Shown: positions 25,116 through 33,624 of the stretch, in pieces
How positions within the stretch are numbered: position 1 is the stretch's first letter
How the letters are laid out: every line of letters starts with the position of its first letter
Source of the DNA: an uncultured Opitutia bacterium
GTDB taxonomy: Bacteria > Verrucomicrobiota > Verrucomicrobiia > Opitutales > Opitutaceae
Reading direction: 5' to 3'
Assembly (NCBI GenBank): GCA_903839035.1
Contig: CAIMAQ010000094.1
Span: forward strand, 1 to 33,624
DNA length: 33,624 nucleotides
Made by a program: the position numbers and the translations under genes
Notes under the pieces: model-generated
Seen by the model: the letters and a program-made list of their open reading frames with translations, nothing else
What the model was told of the DNA's origin: nothing
The model's database searches: none

Positions 25116-25406
25116 ATGTCCGGGAAGTCCTATTGGGTCTACATTCTCGCGAGCCAGAAAAACGGCACGCTCTACATCGGCGTAACCAACAGTCTCTCCC
25201 GCCGGATCAGGCAACATCGGGAAGGGATCGATGGGAGCTTCACCGCTCAATATAGAGTGAGCCGACTCGTTTACTTCGAAGAGTTCAGTTACGTGGACAA
25301 CGCCATCGCGCGTGAGAAACAGCTCAAGGCCGGATCCCGCATTAAGAAGATCGCGCTGATCGAGAAAATGAACCCCGAGTGGCTGGACCGGGCAGAGAAA
25401 TGGTAG
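25116..25406 (+). CDS. Small GIY-YIG nuclease
   Basis: 96 residues forming a single GIY-YIG domain: YWVYILASQKNGTLYIG (the two Tyr-bearing motifs), SRRIRQH with the catalytic Arg, and AIAREKQLK with the metal-binding Glu. The C-terminus KIALIEKMNPEWLD is typical of the stand-alone UvrC-N/YhbQ-like group. The expected activity is single-strand or structure-specific DNA cutting, but the role of these small proteins is not settled. I chose ATG 25116 over GTG 25098, which lies inside the repeat. The base composition looks less GC-rich than the neighbours. The gene is flanked by direct copies of a family A repeat arm, which suggests that it moved here as part of a small element. Confidence 0.85.
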   Translation: MSGKSYWVYILASQKNGTLYIGVTNSLSRRIRQHREGIDGSFTAQYRVSRLVYFEEFSYVDNAIAREKQLKAGSRIKKIALIEKMNPEWLDRAEKW

Positions 25407-25424
25407 ACTTGGCATTCATCACCG

Positions 25425-25535
25425 ATTGTCATTGCGAGGAGGCCGCAGGCCGACGCGGCAATCCATCTGGATGGCAAACCTCAAACACGGATGGATTGCC
25501 ACGTCAGCCCGATGGGCTTCCTCGCAATGACAATC
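25425..25535. repeat. Family A palindromic repeat, copy 4 (complete)
   Basis: The ends are GATTGTCATTGCGAGGAGG and CCTCGCAATGACAATC. The inner arms carry GACGCGGCAATCCATCTG and CGGATGGATTGCCACGTC. Small inner hairpins (GGCCGCAGGCC, GCCCGATGGGC) sit in each arm. It follows the GIY-YIG stop codon by 18 bases. Confidence 0.88.
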
Positions 25536-25559
25536 AGGGCGGGTCAAAGGCCCGCCCTA
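25535..25559. repeat. GC-rich hairpin repeat (AGGGCGGGTC...GCCCGCCCT)
   Basis: AGGGCGGGTC and GGCCCGCCCTAC pair around CAAA. It is the same type of element as those flanking the repeat at 18366-18453, and again lies directly beside a family A copy. Confidence 0.7.
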
Positions 25560-25569
25560 CCCGGACCCG

Positions 25570-25590
25570 AAAACGGCATCCGCTGATGCC
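25570..25590 (-). terminator. Probable terminator of msrB
   Basis: GGCATC (25575-25580) pairs with GATGCC (25585-25590) around CGCT. On the minus strand it is followed by GTTTT. It lies 3 bases past the msrB stop codon. The stem is short, so confidence is moderate. Confidence 0.5.
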
Positions 25591-25592
25591 TG

Positions 25593-26198
<606 letters not shown>

Positions 26199-26243
26199 GG
26201 CTCCTAAGAGTAGCCAGCGGAGGGAATTATTCCAACGGGAGGG

Positions 26244-27533
26244 TCATTCTTCCGCCCGGACCTTCACCGACCCGTCGCTGAACTCGTTGCTCAGCCGCTG
26301 GCCGGCCTTGACCGCCGCGCGCCGCGACACCGGCCGGCCCTGTTCGTCCCGCACGATGGCAAACCCGCGGTTGAGCACCGACGCCGGGCTCGCCGCCTGC
26401 AGGCGCTTGTAGAGCGAGAGCAGCTGATGCGACCCCAGCTGCACGCGCGTCTCCGGCGAGGCCTGCGCCAGCCGCGCCCGCACCTCGCCGAGCTGCTGGC
26501 TGCGCCGCTGCACCGTGGACCGCAGCGCCGCGGCCAGCCGGTTGGAAAAATCGTCGAGCCGCAGGAAACCCTGCTCGATCTGCGCCGCCGGCGTCAGCAG
26601 CCGCAGCCGTGACCGCGCATGGTCCAGCCGCTCACTCGCGCGCTCGACCGCGCCGTTCCCCGCCGCCGCCATCGCGTCGGCCGCCCGGCCCGCGCGCTCG
26701 GCGCCGTCGATGAAATGACTCGAAATCAGCTCCGCCGCGCCACTGGGCGTCTCCGCCCGCACATCCGCCGCGAAGTCGCACAGCGTGAAGTCAATCTCGT
26801 GCCCCACCGCCGAGATCACCGGCACCGTGCACGCCGCCACCGCCCGCACCAGCGGCTCCTCGTTGAATGCCCACAAATCCTCCAGGCTGCCGCCGCCGCG
26901 CCCGATCACCAACAGGTCGAAAATTTCCAGCTCCTGTGCGAGTCCCAGCATCGCGACCATCTCCGCCGCCGCGCCCTCCCCCTGCACTTTCGCCGGCAGC
27001 ACCACCAGCCGCCCGCGCCAGCCGCGCCGGGTCAGGATGCGCATGAAATCCTGCACCGCCGCACCCGTCGGCGACGTGATGAAGCCCACGGTCGCCGGCA
27101 TCATCGGGATCAGGCGCTTCTTCTCCGCGGCAAACAGCCCTTCGTCCGCCAGCTGGCGCTTCAGCCGCTCAAACTCCTGCTGCAGCCGGCCCACGCCGTC
27201 CTCGATCACCGCGCGCACAATCAGCTGATACTGGCCGCGGGCCTCGTACACGCTCACCTCGCCGTAGACCACGACCTGCTGCCCGTCGCGGAGCTTCACC
27301 GTCTGCCGCGAGGCATCCCCGCGGAACAGCACCGCGCTGACCGACGCGTCCGCGTCCTTCAGCGAAAAATACACATGCCCGCTCGCCTGCGCGCGGAGGT
27401 TCGACACCTCGCCGCGCACCCAGCCCGGCCTGAGGCCGCTCTCGAGCAGCGCCTTCACCTTGCGGGTGAATTCGCTGACCGACACCACCTGGTCCGACTT
27501 CCCGCCGAGGTCGATTTCCCGGCCGGTTTTCAT
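26244..27533 (-). CDS. xseA: Exodeoxyribonuclease VII large subunit
   Basis: 429 residues. An N-terminal OB-fold (VSVSEFTRKVKALLE, VRGEVSNLRAQASGHVYFSLKD) is followed by the catalytic core: VGFITSPTGAAVQDFMRILTRR, IGRGGGSLEDLWAFNEE, VISAVGHEIDFTLCDFAADVRAETPSGAAEL. A long helical region and a short C-terminal strand domain (ASPASVLNRGFAIVRDEQG) complete the family length. With XseB it degrades single-stranded DNA. No xseB gene is in view. The start ATG overlaps the TGA stop of the TVP38 gene (27530-27533), so translation is probably coupled. Confidence 0.95.
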   Translation of the reverse strand: MKTGREIDLGGKSDQVVSVSEFTRKVKALLESGLRPGWVRGEVSNLRAQASGHVYFSLKDADASVSAVLFRGDASRQTVKLRDGQQVVVYGEVSVYEARGQYQLIVRAVIEDGVGRLQQEFERLKRQLADEGLFAAEKKRLIPMMPATVGFITSPTGAAVQDFMRILTRRGWRGRLVVLPAKVQGEGAAAEMVAMLGLAQELEIFDLLVIGRGGGSLEDLWAFNEEPLVRAVAACTVPVISAVGHEIDFTLCDFAADVRAETPSGAAELISSHFIDGAERAGRAADAMAAAGNGAVERASERLDHARSRLRLLTPAAQIEQGFLRLDDFSNRLAAALRSTVQRRSQQLGEVRARLAQASPETRVQLGSHQLLSLYKRLQAASPASVLNRGFAIVRDEQGRPVSRRAAVKAGQRLSNEFSDGSVKVRAEE

Positions 27534-28213
27534 GCCGCGGATTTTTTCTTCTTTGCCGAAAAATGACGGCGCACCAGGTGCGTCGCCGCGACCAGCGCCA
27601 CCAGCAGGCCGGCGATCATGGCCACCATCCGGCCCTTGCCGTGCATGATGGCGTCGCCGAAGAGGATCGCCGCGACGTTCTGCGGCAGGGACAGCACCGC
27701 CGTCCACAGGAAGTATTTTCCGAACGGCACCTCCGCCAGGCCGAGCAGGTAGTTCTGAACGCAATAGGGAATGCCCTGCGTCACGCGCATGATCACGATC
27801 AGGCTCGTGGCGTCGCCTTCCTCCGCGCGCGGCAGCTGGTAGCCCAGCCGGGTGACAAGCTTCGTGAGCAACGGGCGGAACGCCCACCGCGCCAAGCAAT
27901 ACGTCAGGGTGAAATTCACCGTCAGGGCCAGCAGCGAGAACAGAACCACAGTGCCCATGCCGAGTTTCTCCCCCCACAGCGGCCCGGCGGAGAGCACGAA
28001 GGCCAGCGCGGGGGCGCCCACCGCCGGCAGGAGCGCCATGGCCGAGAAAAACGCCCACGGACTCGCACTGCGGATCAGCGCCATGCCCTGGTCAAAATAG
28101 CTGCGGAGGTTCAGTCCGCGCAACAGCAGTCCGGCGATGACCACGATTACCAACGCGCCCACGGCAAGTTTCACCCACGGGATTTTTTTGGCGGCGGAAG
28201 CTTCGGACGGCAT
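27530..28213 (-). CDS. TVP38/TMEM64 (VTT-domain) membrane protein
   Basis: 227 residues with about five hydrophobic segments: VKLAVGALVIVVIAGLLL, PWAFFSAMALLPAVGAPALAF, MGTVVLFSLLALTVNFTLTY, and two near the C-terminus (KYFLWTAVLSLPQNVAAILF, MVAMIAGLLVALVAATHL). The VTT-type motif is IVIMRVTQGIPYCVQNYLLG. The protein ends in a Lys-rich tail. VTT/DedA proteins are inner-membrane proteins linked to lipid scrambling and membrane potential. I chose ATG 28213 over an in-frame TTG at 28249. It overlaps xseA by the ATGA junction; a functional link with the exonuclease is not obvious. Confidence 0.9.
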   Translation of the reverse strand: MPSEASAAKKIPWVKLAVGALVIVVIAGLLLRGLNLRSYFDQGMALIRSASPWAFFSAMALLPAVGAPALAFVLSAGPLWGEKLGMGTVVLFSLLALTVNFTLTYCLARWAFRPLLTKLVTRLGYQLPRAEEGDATSLIVIMRVTQGIPYCVQNYLLGLAEVPFGKYFLWTAVLSLPQNVAAILFGDAIMHGKGRMVAMIAGLLVALVAATHLVRRHFSAKKKKSAA

Positions 28214-28598
28214 GCGTCCAGCCTGTCCGCCCGCGCGCGTCACCGTCAAGCGCGGGGGATGATACGAGGATTGTCATTGCGAGGAGGTCGCAGACCGACG
28301 CGGCAATCCATCTGATGAACGTTGCCAGCCCGGATGGATTGCCACGTAAGCCCTTTGGCTGCCTCGCAATGACAATCGAGAAGTCATAAATCATGTCCGC
28401 TTGTTCGACGCGCGGTGGAAAGTTCGGCGATCTCCAGGCTCTACGAAAACACGCCCGCTCCTGTGCCCTCATTCGTGCGTCAATTGAACGTAAAACCAAT
28501 GCCGCCATGGCAGGTGACCGCCCAACCCGGTCCCATTCCGCTGCCGGCAGGCTTGCCGCCGACGGAGGGCTGCGTTGTCCTGAGCCACTTCCCCGCGC
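28214..28598. other. Intergenic region with family A repeat
   Basis: This 385-base gap lies between divergent genes. It holds the complete family A repeat at 28269-28377. Bases 28378-28598 contain no recognisable promoter or RNA. A frame beginning at GTG 28415 stays open and reads like a proline-rich peptide that runs into the glycosyltransferase gene; I do not call it a gene. Confidence 0.5.
28269..28377. repeat. Family A palindromic repeat, copy 5 (complete)
   Basis: It has the same ends (GATTGTCATTGCGAGGAGG / CCTCGCAATGACAATC) and the same inner words (GACGCGGCAATCCATCTG, CGGATGGATTGCCACGT) as copy 4, about 2.8 kb away. Only the loop differs. Confidence 0.88.
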
Positions 28599-30521
28599 AT
28601 GCCCGCCACGCCGTCCGCCCCCGCCAGTTCTCTCCGTGCCCTGTGGCCGGTCGCGGTGCCGGTGGTCGTCGCCCTGGCCTATGCGAGCGGTCACCTGGGA
28701 TGGTATCTGACGACACCCCTCGGCCGGGTGCCGGTGCTCGATGAGCGCGAAAATCTCGCCCTCGCCGAGTCCATCTTTCGCGGCACGTTGCCCGCCGAGC
28801 CGTTTTACCGGGCCTCCGGTTATGCCCTCGTCCTGGCTTCACTGCGCAGTCTCGGAGTGGCGGCCGGCGCCTTGTTTTCCACCGCGCTCGCCCTCGGCGC
28901 CGTGCTGCACGCGGTGAATGCCGGCCTGATCGCGCTGCTCGCGCGCCGCTGGTTTGGTCCGGTGGCCGCGCTCGCGGCGGGCCTCCTCTGCGCGCTGAAT
29001 CCGGTGTTGGTCCACTATTCGACGCAGGCCCTCGACGCCGTGCCGGCCCTCACGCTGTTTCTGGCCGGACTCGTCTGCCTCGCGCCGTTCCTCGGGGCGC
29101 CCGCGGGCTCCGGCGGCACCGCCCGCTGGCTCGGCGCCAGCGTGTTCTGGGCCGCGGCCACGCTGCTGCGGCCGAATTACCTCCTCGTCTGGGCGCTGCT
29201 GCCGGTCCTCGCCCTGCCCGGTTGGCGCACCCGGCCGGGTCGCCGGCAGTTTGCCGCCGCGTTCACCGGCGGGCTGCTCTTTCTCGCGACGGCCGGCTGG
29301 CAGGAAAAGGTCAGCGGCGTGTCCGGATTTCTCCCGTGGCAGGGCGCCTACAATCTCTGGGCCGCCAACCAGCCCGGTTTTCACGGACGCTACTATACCC
29401 AGCATCTCAGCCTGCCGCCGGCCCTGGCGGAGAAAAACCCCGCGCGGGCGGAATCGATGCTGCTCTATCAGCAGGAAACAGGGCGCCCCCCGACCGACAT
29501 CCCGGCGATGAACGCCCACTGGCACGCGAAGTTCCTCGGTTACGTCGTACAACATCCCTTCGCGTGGTTCGGCCAGCTCGCGCGGAAATTGTACGCGCTC
29601 CTCAACGACTGGGAGCAGTACAACAACAAGACCTACGCCTTCCATCACGCGCTTTCGCCGTGGCTCTGTTGGAACCCGCTGGCCTTTGGCGTGCTCTTCC
29701 TGCTGGGGCTCATCGGGGCGGCCCGCCTGATCGTGGAAGCCCCGCGGACCGCGGCCTCACTCGCACTCATCACCGCCGTCTGCGCCGCGTCCGTACTGCT
29801 GTTTTTTGTCAGCGCGCGTTTCCGGCTGCCACTCGCCGCCCTCGCCACTATTTTGTCGGGCGGCGCCTTTGCGTCCTTCAGCTACTGGCAGGTCTGGCCG
29901 CTGGCGCGCCGTCAAATCCTGGCCGTGGGGTGGGTTCTCGCCGCACTGCTGACGTTTTCCTCCTTCGACGGCGTGCGGAGCCGCGCGACCTTTGTGCAGG
30001 ACCACGCGCTGCTCGCGCACGCCGCCGCCACGGTCGGCGAGGACGCTCTCGCTTGGAACGAGGCCCAGGCCGCGCTCGCCCTGCAGCCCGGCCATCCCGA
30101 TGCCGTGCGCATCGCGGTTGCCTCGTATTTCAACCAGCTGCTCGACGGCACCGCCCGGCCGGCGGATGAGGCGGCTTGGAAACGCGCCTGCGGTGATTTA
30201 CTGAACGACTCGCGCACCGACGCGCCCGACCTGCGCGCGGTGGCCACTCTGGCCCTGTGGCGCTCCGGCCAGCGCACCGGCGCACTCACCCTCTGGCGCG
30301 AGCTGGGCTCGACTCCTTCCGCGCTGGCTGCGCGGGTGCTCGCCCAGGATGAAACCGTCTCCCGTGCCGAATTTTCCGCGCTGCCTGAGTCCGCGTGGAC
30401 CCAGCCGCTGGTGCGGCTCGCCGCTGGGCAGCTCGACATTTCCCCGCCGGCGGGCGTCATGCTCGAGGCCCTGGACCGCGTCGCCCCGCAGGTGAAACGA
30501 ATTTTTGCCCCCACCCCATGA
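28599..30521 (+). CDS. GT-C type membrane glycosyltransferase (GT39/ArnT-like)
   Basis: 640 residues with many hydrophobic segments in the first 460 residues. The first outside loop has PVLDERENLALAESIF, in the position of the catalytic Asp-Glu motif of polyprenyl-phosphate-sugar glycosyltransferases. It is followed by EPFYRASGYALVLA and by LNPVLVHYSTQALDAVPALTLF, typical of the GT39/PMT-like group. The enzyme should move a sugar from a lipid carrier to a glycan, lipid or protein on the outer face of the membrane. The last 170 residues are soluble and helical (EALAWNEAQAALALQPGHPDAV-like), resembling TPR repeats. Its stop overlaps the next start (ATGA), so it opens a three-gene operon with the ligase-like and sugar transferase genes. 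Confidence 0.82.
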   Translation: MPATPSAPASSLRALWPVAVPVVVALAYASGHLGWYLTTPLGRVPVLDERENLALAESIFRGTLPAEPFYRASGYALVLASLRSLGVAAGALFSTALALGAVLHAVNAGLIALLARRWFGPVAALAAGLLCALNPVLVHYSTQALDAVPALTLFLAGLVCLAPFLGAPAGSGGTARWLGASVFWAAATLLRPNYLLVWALLPVLALPGWRTRPGRRQFAAAFTGGLLFLATAGWQEKVSGVSGFLPWQGAYNLWAANQPGFHGRYYTQHLSLPPALAEKNPARAESMLLYQQETGRPPTDIPAMNAHWHAKFLGYVVQHPFAWFGQLARKLYALLNDWEQYNNKTYAFHHALSPWLCWNPLAFGVLFLLGLIGAARLIVEAPRTAASLALITAVCAASVLLFFVSARFRLPLAALATILSGGAFASFSYWQVWPLARRQILAVGWVLAALLTFSSFDGVRSRATFVQDHALLAHAAATVGEDALAWNEAQAALALQPGHPDAVRIAVASYFNQLLDGTARPADEAAWKRACGDLLNDSRTDAPDLRAVATLALWRSGQRTGALTLWRELGSTPSALAARVLAQDETVSRAEFSALPESAWTQPLVRLAAGQLDISPPAGVMLEALDRVAPQVKRIFAPTP

Positions 30522-32140
30522 GCGCCTCCCCCCGTCCCCTCAAGTCCAGCGCGGCCACCTGGATCGCCGCGGCCCTCGTCGCCCTGCCCTTCCTGCAGGC
30601 CCTCGCATTTGATTTCGACCGTTGCGGCGCCCTCGTGCTGCTCCTGCCGGCGATCTGGGCCGGGCGCGTGGAACTCGCGCAGGCCATCGCCCGCCTCCAA
30701 GCCGGCCCCGTCTGGCTGAAAATCCTCCCGAGTCTGGCGGGTCTTGCGGTTCTACTTTCGGTGGCGGTTTCCCGCCAGTTTGCCCCCGGGCTGGTGACTG
30801 CTGCTTCCTGGGTCCTGCTCACTGCGGCCGGGTTGATCGCCGGACAGTGCGTGGCGAATGACGCGGCCGCCGGCCGCCGCATGCTCGCCGGCCTGGCCCT
30901 GGGTGCCGCCGCCGGTACATTGACCGTCTGGGCCCTCTGGATTCTCACCGGTCGGAACGGCGTCCCGCTTTACCCTCACCCTCGCATCCTCGGCCTCCAC
31001 ACGCTGGCCGGGGCCGTCGCGAGTGTGGCCCTCATCACGCAAAAGGATGTCCACCGCGCCGGCCGCGGATTCTGGCTGGCGGCGGGCGTCCTCACGTGGG
31101 CCGGCTTGTTGTGGTCCGGTGGACGCGCCCCGGTGCTGGCCCTCGCCGTGGCGCTCGGCCTGTGGATGCTGCTGAGCCCCGCGCCGCTGCGCCGGGCCTT
31201 GCTTCGCACTTCGGTGCTTCTGCTGCTCGCGGGATTGGTGGTGTCCTTCGCGGTCTCCACTCCGAACTGGGGCGCCCATCCCGACCTGGGCTGGTGGCAC
31301 GCCATCGGCCGCACGGCTTCCGCCGCCACCACGGGCAGCGCCAGCCAGCTGAGTTCCACGCGCACGGAATTCTGGGCGGAAGTCGTGTCCCGCGCGCGGG
31401 AGACGCCCTGGCTCGGGCACGGTCCCGACTCCTACCGGTTTCTCACGCCCAAGCTCGACGGCCAGCAGCCGCATAACCTTGTCCTGCAACTCTGGCTCGA
31501 TCTCGGCGCGGTTGGCGCAGTTCCGCTGCTCGCCCTGCTGGCCGGTCTGTTCGTCCTCGGCTGGCGCCGCGCCGTGGTCGCCGCGCCCGTGATCCCGCCG
31601 GCCTGGCTCGCGGTGCTGACGGCGAGCCTGGTCGCCGGCCTGCTGGACGGCGTGTTTTATCACCTGCTCGCGTTTCTGCCCGCGATGCTCGCCCTCGGGG
31701 TGGCGGTCGGTCTCATCTCCAACCTCGCGCCCCCCGCCCGCATTTCCCATGCGCCGCGGGTCGTCATCGGCATCGCGACCGCGGTGCTGCTCCTGCACAT
31801 GGGCGTGTTCTATGTGCTCGCGGTGGGCCCGGTGCCCGCGCCGACGGATTGGCGGGCCACGGGCGTCAGGATTTTCCCCAGCTCGACCTTCGGGCTGTGG
31901 CGCTGGCTGGACGACTGGCAGCCCGGCCATGCGAGCGACGTGCTGGAATGGACGCGCTGGGCGCAGGAGCATTCGCCCAACCCGGTTTTCTTCCATGTGT
32001 ACGCCGCCCGCATCCTGGCCGCGCAAGGCGACGGCAAGGGAGCGGAAAAGGAATTGCATGCGGCGCTGGCCAAGGCCCATTGGAGCATGCGCCCGTCGAT
32101 TGAGCTGATGCTGCGCCAACTCCCTCCCGCCACCCCCTAA
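30518..32140 (+). CDS. O-antigen ligase/polymerase-like membrane protein
   Basis: 540 residues with about ten hydrophobic segments. The large loop carries SSTRTEFWAEVVSRARETPWLGHGPDSY, and then PHNLVLQLWLDLGAVGAVPL, matching the His-Asn motif of the Wzy_C/WaaL family. These proteins polymerise or transfer O-antigen or exopolysaccharide units from undecaprenyl diphosphate in the periplasm. Ligase versus polymerase cannot be decided. The last 80 residues (ASDVLEWTRWAQEHSPNP, AARILAAQGDGKGAEKELHAAL) look like one TPR-type helical hairpin, as in the upstream gene. The ATG overlaps the upstream stop by one base pair step (ATGA) and the downstream GTG is 6 bases away. Confidence 0.82.
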   Translation: MSASPRPLKSSAATWIAAALVALPFLQALAFDFDRCGALVLLLPAIWAGRVELAQAIARLQAGPVWLKILPSLAGLAVLLSVAVSRQFAPGLVTAASWVLLTAAGLIAGQCVANDAAAGRRMLAGLALGAAAGTLTVWALWILTGRNGVPLYPHPRILGLHTLAGAVASVALITQKDVHRAGRGFWLAAGVLTWAGLLWSGGRAPVLALAVALGLWMLLSPAPLRRALLRTSVLLLLAGLVVSFAVSTPNWGAHPDLGWWHAIGRTASAATTGSASQLSSTRTEFWAEVVSRARETPWLGHGPDSYRFLTPKLDGQQPHNLVLQLWLDLGAVGAVPLLALLAGLFVLGWRRAVVAAPVIPPAWLAVLTASLVAGLLDGVFYHLLAFLPAMLALGVAVGLISNLAPPARISHAPRVVIGIATAVLLLHMGVFYVLAVGPVPAPTDWRATGVRIFPSSTFGLWRWLDDWQPGHASDVLEWTRWAQEHSPNPVFFHVYAARILAAQGDGKGAEKELHAALAKAHWSMRPSIELMLRQLPPATP

Positions 32141-32146
32141 GCTGCC

Positions 32147-33589
32147 GTGCCCCGCGCCACCTCCCACTCGCTCCGCGAAACCATCGTACCCCTCGCCCTG
32201 ATCGCGGGGGACACCCTGGTGACCTTCGCCGGTCTATCGCTCGGCTGGTGGCTGCGTTACGCCTCACCGCTGGAAAAACTCGGCATCGCCGTGCCCGGCG
32301 CCACCTTCCCGCACTACCTGCCGCTGCTGCTCGTCGGCGTGGCGCTGCTGATCGGCGCGTTCACGCAATTCGGCCTCTACGACGCCCGCCTGCTGTTGCG
32401 CCACTACCAGAGCCTCAACGCCATCCTCAAGGGCGCGGCCTTCTGGCTCTTCGCCTATCTGGGGGTGTCGCTCGTGTTGAAATTCGACCCGCCCATCTCG
32501 CGGTTGTTTGTGGTCGTGGCGTTCGTGTGCGTCGTCGCACTGCTCTACGCTTGGCGCGCGCTCGCCTACGCGCTGATCACGCACAGCCCGCTGCTCGGGC
32601 AACTGCGCCGGCGCGCCGTGCTGCTGGGCTGGAACGACGAGGCCCGCGCCCTGACCGCCGAGATCGCGCGCGATCCCGCGCACCCGTTCGTGCTGGCCGG
32701 GATCGTGAACATTGGCGGCGACACGTCCGCCTTCTCCGCCGCGGCGCCGGAACGGCCCCGGGCTCTGGGGAGTGTCGCCGAACTCGCGGCCATCCTCGCC
32801 CGCGAGCAGCCTGACCTCCTGATCGCCACGCGGCTCGACCTGCCCCGCGCCGAGGTCCGCCGCATCGTCGAGACCTGCGAGCGCGCCTACGTCGAATGGA
32901 AGATCGTGCCGGGCGCCTTCGACATTTTCCTCAGCGGCCTGCGGCTGCAGACCATCGGACGCGTGCCGGTGCTCGGCGTGGAGGAACTCACCATCCACCG
33001 GCTTTTCAACCGGGCGCTCAAGCGCGCCTTCGACCTGGTCGCGGCGGTCATCGGGCTGGTCATCTCCGCCCCCCTCATCCTCGTGCTCGCCGCGCTGATC
33101 AAGCGCGAGTCACCGGGCGGCCCGGTGTTTTTCCGGCAGACGCGCGTCGGCGCGGGCCACCGCCCGTTCACGTTGTGGAAACTGCGCAGCATGGCGCCCG
33201 GGGCCGAGGCGACCGACGCCGCCCAGCAGAGCACTGCGCGCAACGATCCGCGGCTGCTGCGCATCGGCGGCTTCCTGCGTCGGTGGAACCTGGACGAGCT
33301 CCCGCAGTTCTGGAACGTCCTGCGCAGCGACATGAGCCTGGTCGGTCCGCGACCCGAGCGCCCCAGCCACGTGGACCAGCTGGCCGAGTCCATCCCGCAC
33401 TACCTGCCCCGACATCTCGTGAAGCCCGGCATGACCGGCTGGGCGCAGGTCAACGGCCTCCGCGGCGACAGCGACCTGGCCCTGCGCGTGCAGCACGACA
33501 TCTATTACATCGAGAACTGGTCCATCTGGTTCGACGCCCAGATCGTGCTCCTGACCTTCGCCCGCTGGCGGAACGGCAGCGCCTACTGA
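32147..33589 (+). CDS. Polyprenyl-phosphate sugar phosphotransferase (WcaJ/PssY type)
   Basis: 480 residues beginning with GTG. Four N-terminal membrane segments lie at about residues 12-35, 57-78, 93-111 and 117-144, followed by a CoA-binding-like Rossmann domain (RAVLLGWNDEARAL, 156-169) and a fifth hydrophobic segment at 296-318. The catalytic bacterial sugar transferase domain has GPVFFRQTRVGAGHRPFTLWKLRSM, NLDELPQFWNVL with the catalytic Asp-Glu (383-384), MSLVGPRPERP and KPGMTGWAQVNGLRG. The full-length WcaJ layout predicts transfer of a hexose-1-phosphate (often glucose or galactose) to undecaprenyl phosphate, the first step of exopolysaccharide or O-antigen assembly. It is the third gene of the operon. 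The remaining 35 bases of the window show nothing. Confidence 0.93.
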   Translation: MPRATSHSLRETIVPLALIAGDTLVTFAGLSLGWWLRYASPLEKLGIAVPGATFPHYLPLLLVGVALLIGAFTQFGLYDARLLLRHYQSLNAILKGAAFWLFAYLGVSLVLKFDPPISRLFVVVAFVCVVALLYAWRALAYALITHSPLLGQLRRRAVLLGWNDEARALTAEIARDPAHPFVLAGIVNIGGDTSAFSAAAPERPRALGSVAELAAILAREQPDLLIATRLDLPRAEVRRIVETCERAYVEWKIVPGAFDIFLSGLRLQTIGRVPVLGVEELTIHRLFNRALKRAFDLVAAVIGLVISAPLILVLAALIKRESPGGPVFFRQTRVGAGHRPFTLWKLRSMAPGAEATDAAQQSTARNDPRLLRIGGFLRRWNLDELPQFWNVLRSDMSLVGPRPERPSHVDQLAESIPHYLPRHLVKPGMTGWAQVNGLRGDSDLALRVQHDIYYIENWSIWFDAQIVLLTFARWRNGSAY

Positions 33590-33624
33590 CGGTGTCGGTC
33601 AGGGGCTAACTTCGTTTCTGAGCC

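Noticed and set aside
26244-28058. A single 604-codon minus-strand gene
   Set aside because: Only the part from 27533 downward matches XseA. The part above it is the wrong frame of the TVP38 gene, which overlaps by ATGA.

Overview
The window is about 33.6 kb of GC-rich chromosomal DNA. It most likely comes from a verrucomicrobial bacterium of the Opitutaceae type. That placement is inferred from gene content: putative glycoside hydrolases of the GH123-N/DUF6067-like and GxGYxYP types, a fucose-isomerase-like protein, a Gfo/Idh dehydrogenase with a TIM-barrel isomerase, a B12-dependent ribonucleotide reductase, and many start codons preceded by pyrimidines instead of a Shine-Dalgarno sequence. 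I recognise no phage, conjugative, CRISPR, rRNA or tRNA genes.

Layout. 1-1584: the end of a SAM methyltransferase and a SpoU-type RNA methyltransferase. 1585-7474: a very large secreted putative glycoside hydrolase, convergent with a two-gene unit for a GxGYxYP-type secreted protein and a small secreted protein. 7682-12951 (minus strand): an RlmM-like rRNA methyltransferase, class II ribonucleotide reductase, an exported rhodanese and a short-chain dehydrogenase. 13086-18335: a BON-domain lipoprotein, a fucose-isomerase-like enzyme, a small probably secreted protein with no normal start codon, a GH32 beta-fructosidase, a GNAT acetyltransferase and a DUF1653 protein. 18590-24998 (plus strand): glycerate kinase, a DUF1343/NamZ-like lipoprotein, a D-2-hydroxyacid dehydrogenase, a sugar isomerase/epimerase and a Gfo/Idh oxidoreductase. 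This looks like a set for recovering sugars and sugar acids, possibly from cell walls. 25116-28213: a small GIY-YIG nuclease among repeats, then TVP38, xseA and msrB on the minus strand. 28599-33589: a membrane glycosyltransferase, an O-antigen-ligase-like protein and a polyprenyl glycosylphosphotransferase, which begin a surface-polysaccharide operon that probably continues past the window.

The most unusual material lies between the genes. Nearly every longer gap holds an imperfect palindrome, and these fall into several families. One family, with ends GTCATTGCGAGG...CCTCGCAATGAC, occurs four times in full and once as a half copy. The half copy and a full copy flank the GIY-YIG gene as direct repeats, which suggests a small nuclease-plus-palindrome mobile unit. 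Other palindromes end 10-15 bases before the start codons of three of the sugar genes. Two genes appear to take their stop codon from a GC-rich repeat.
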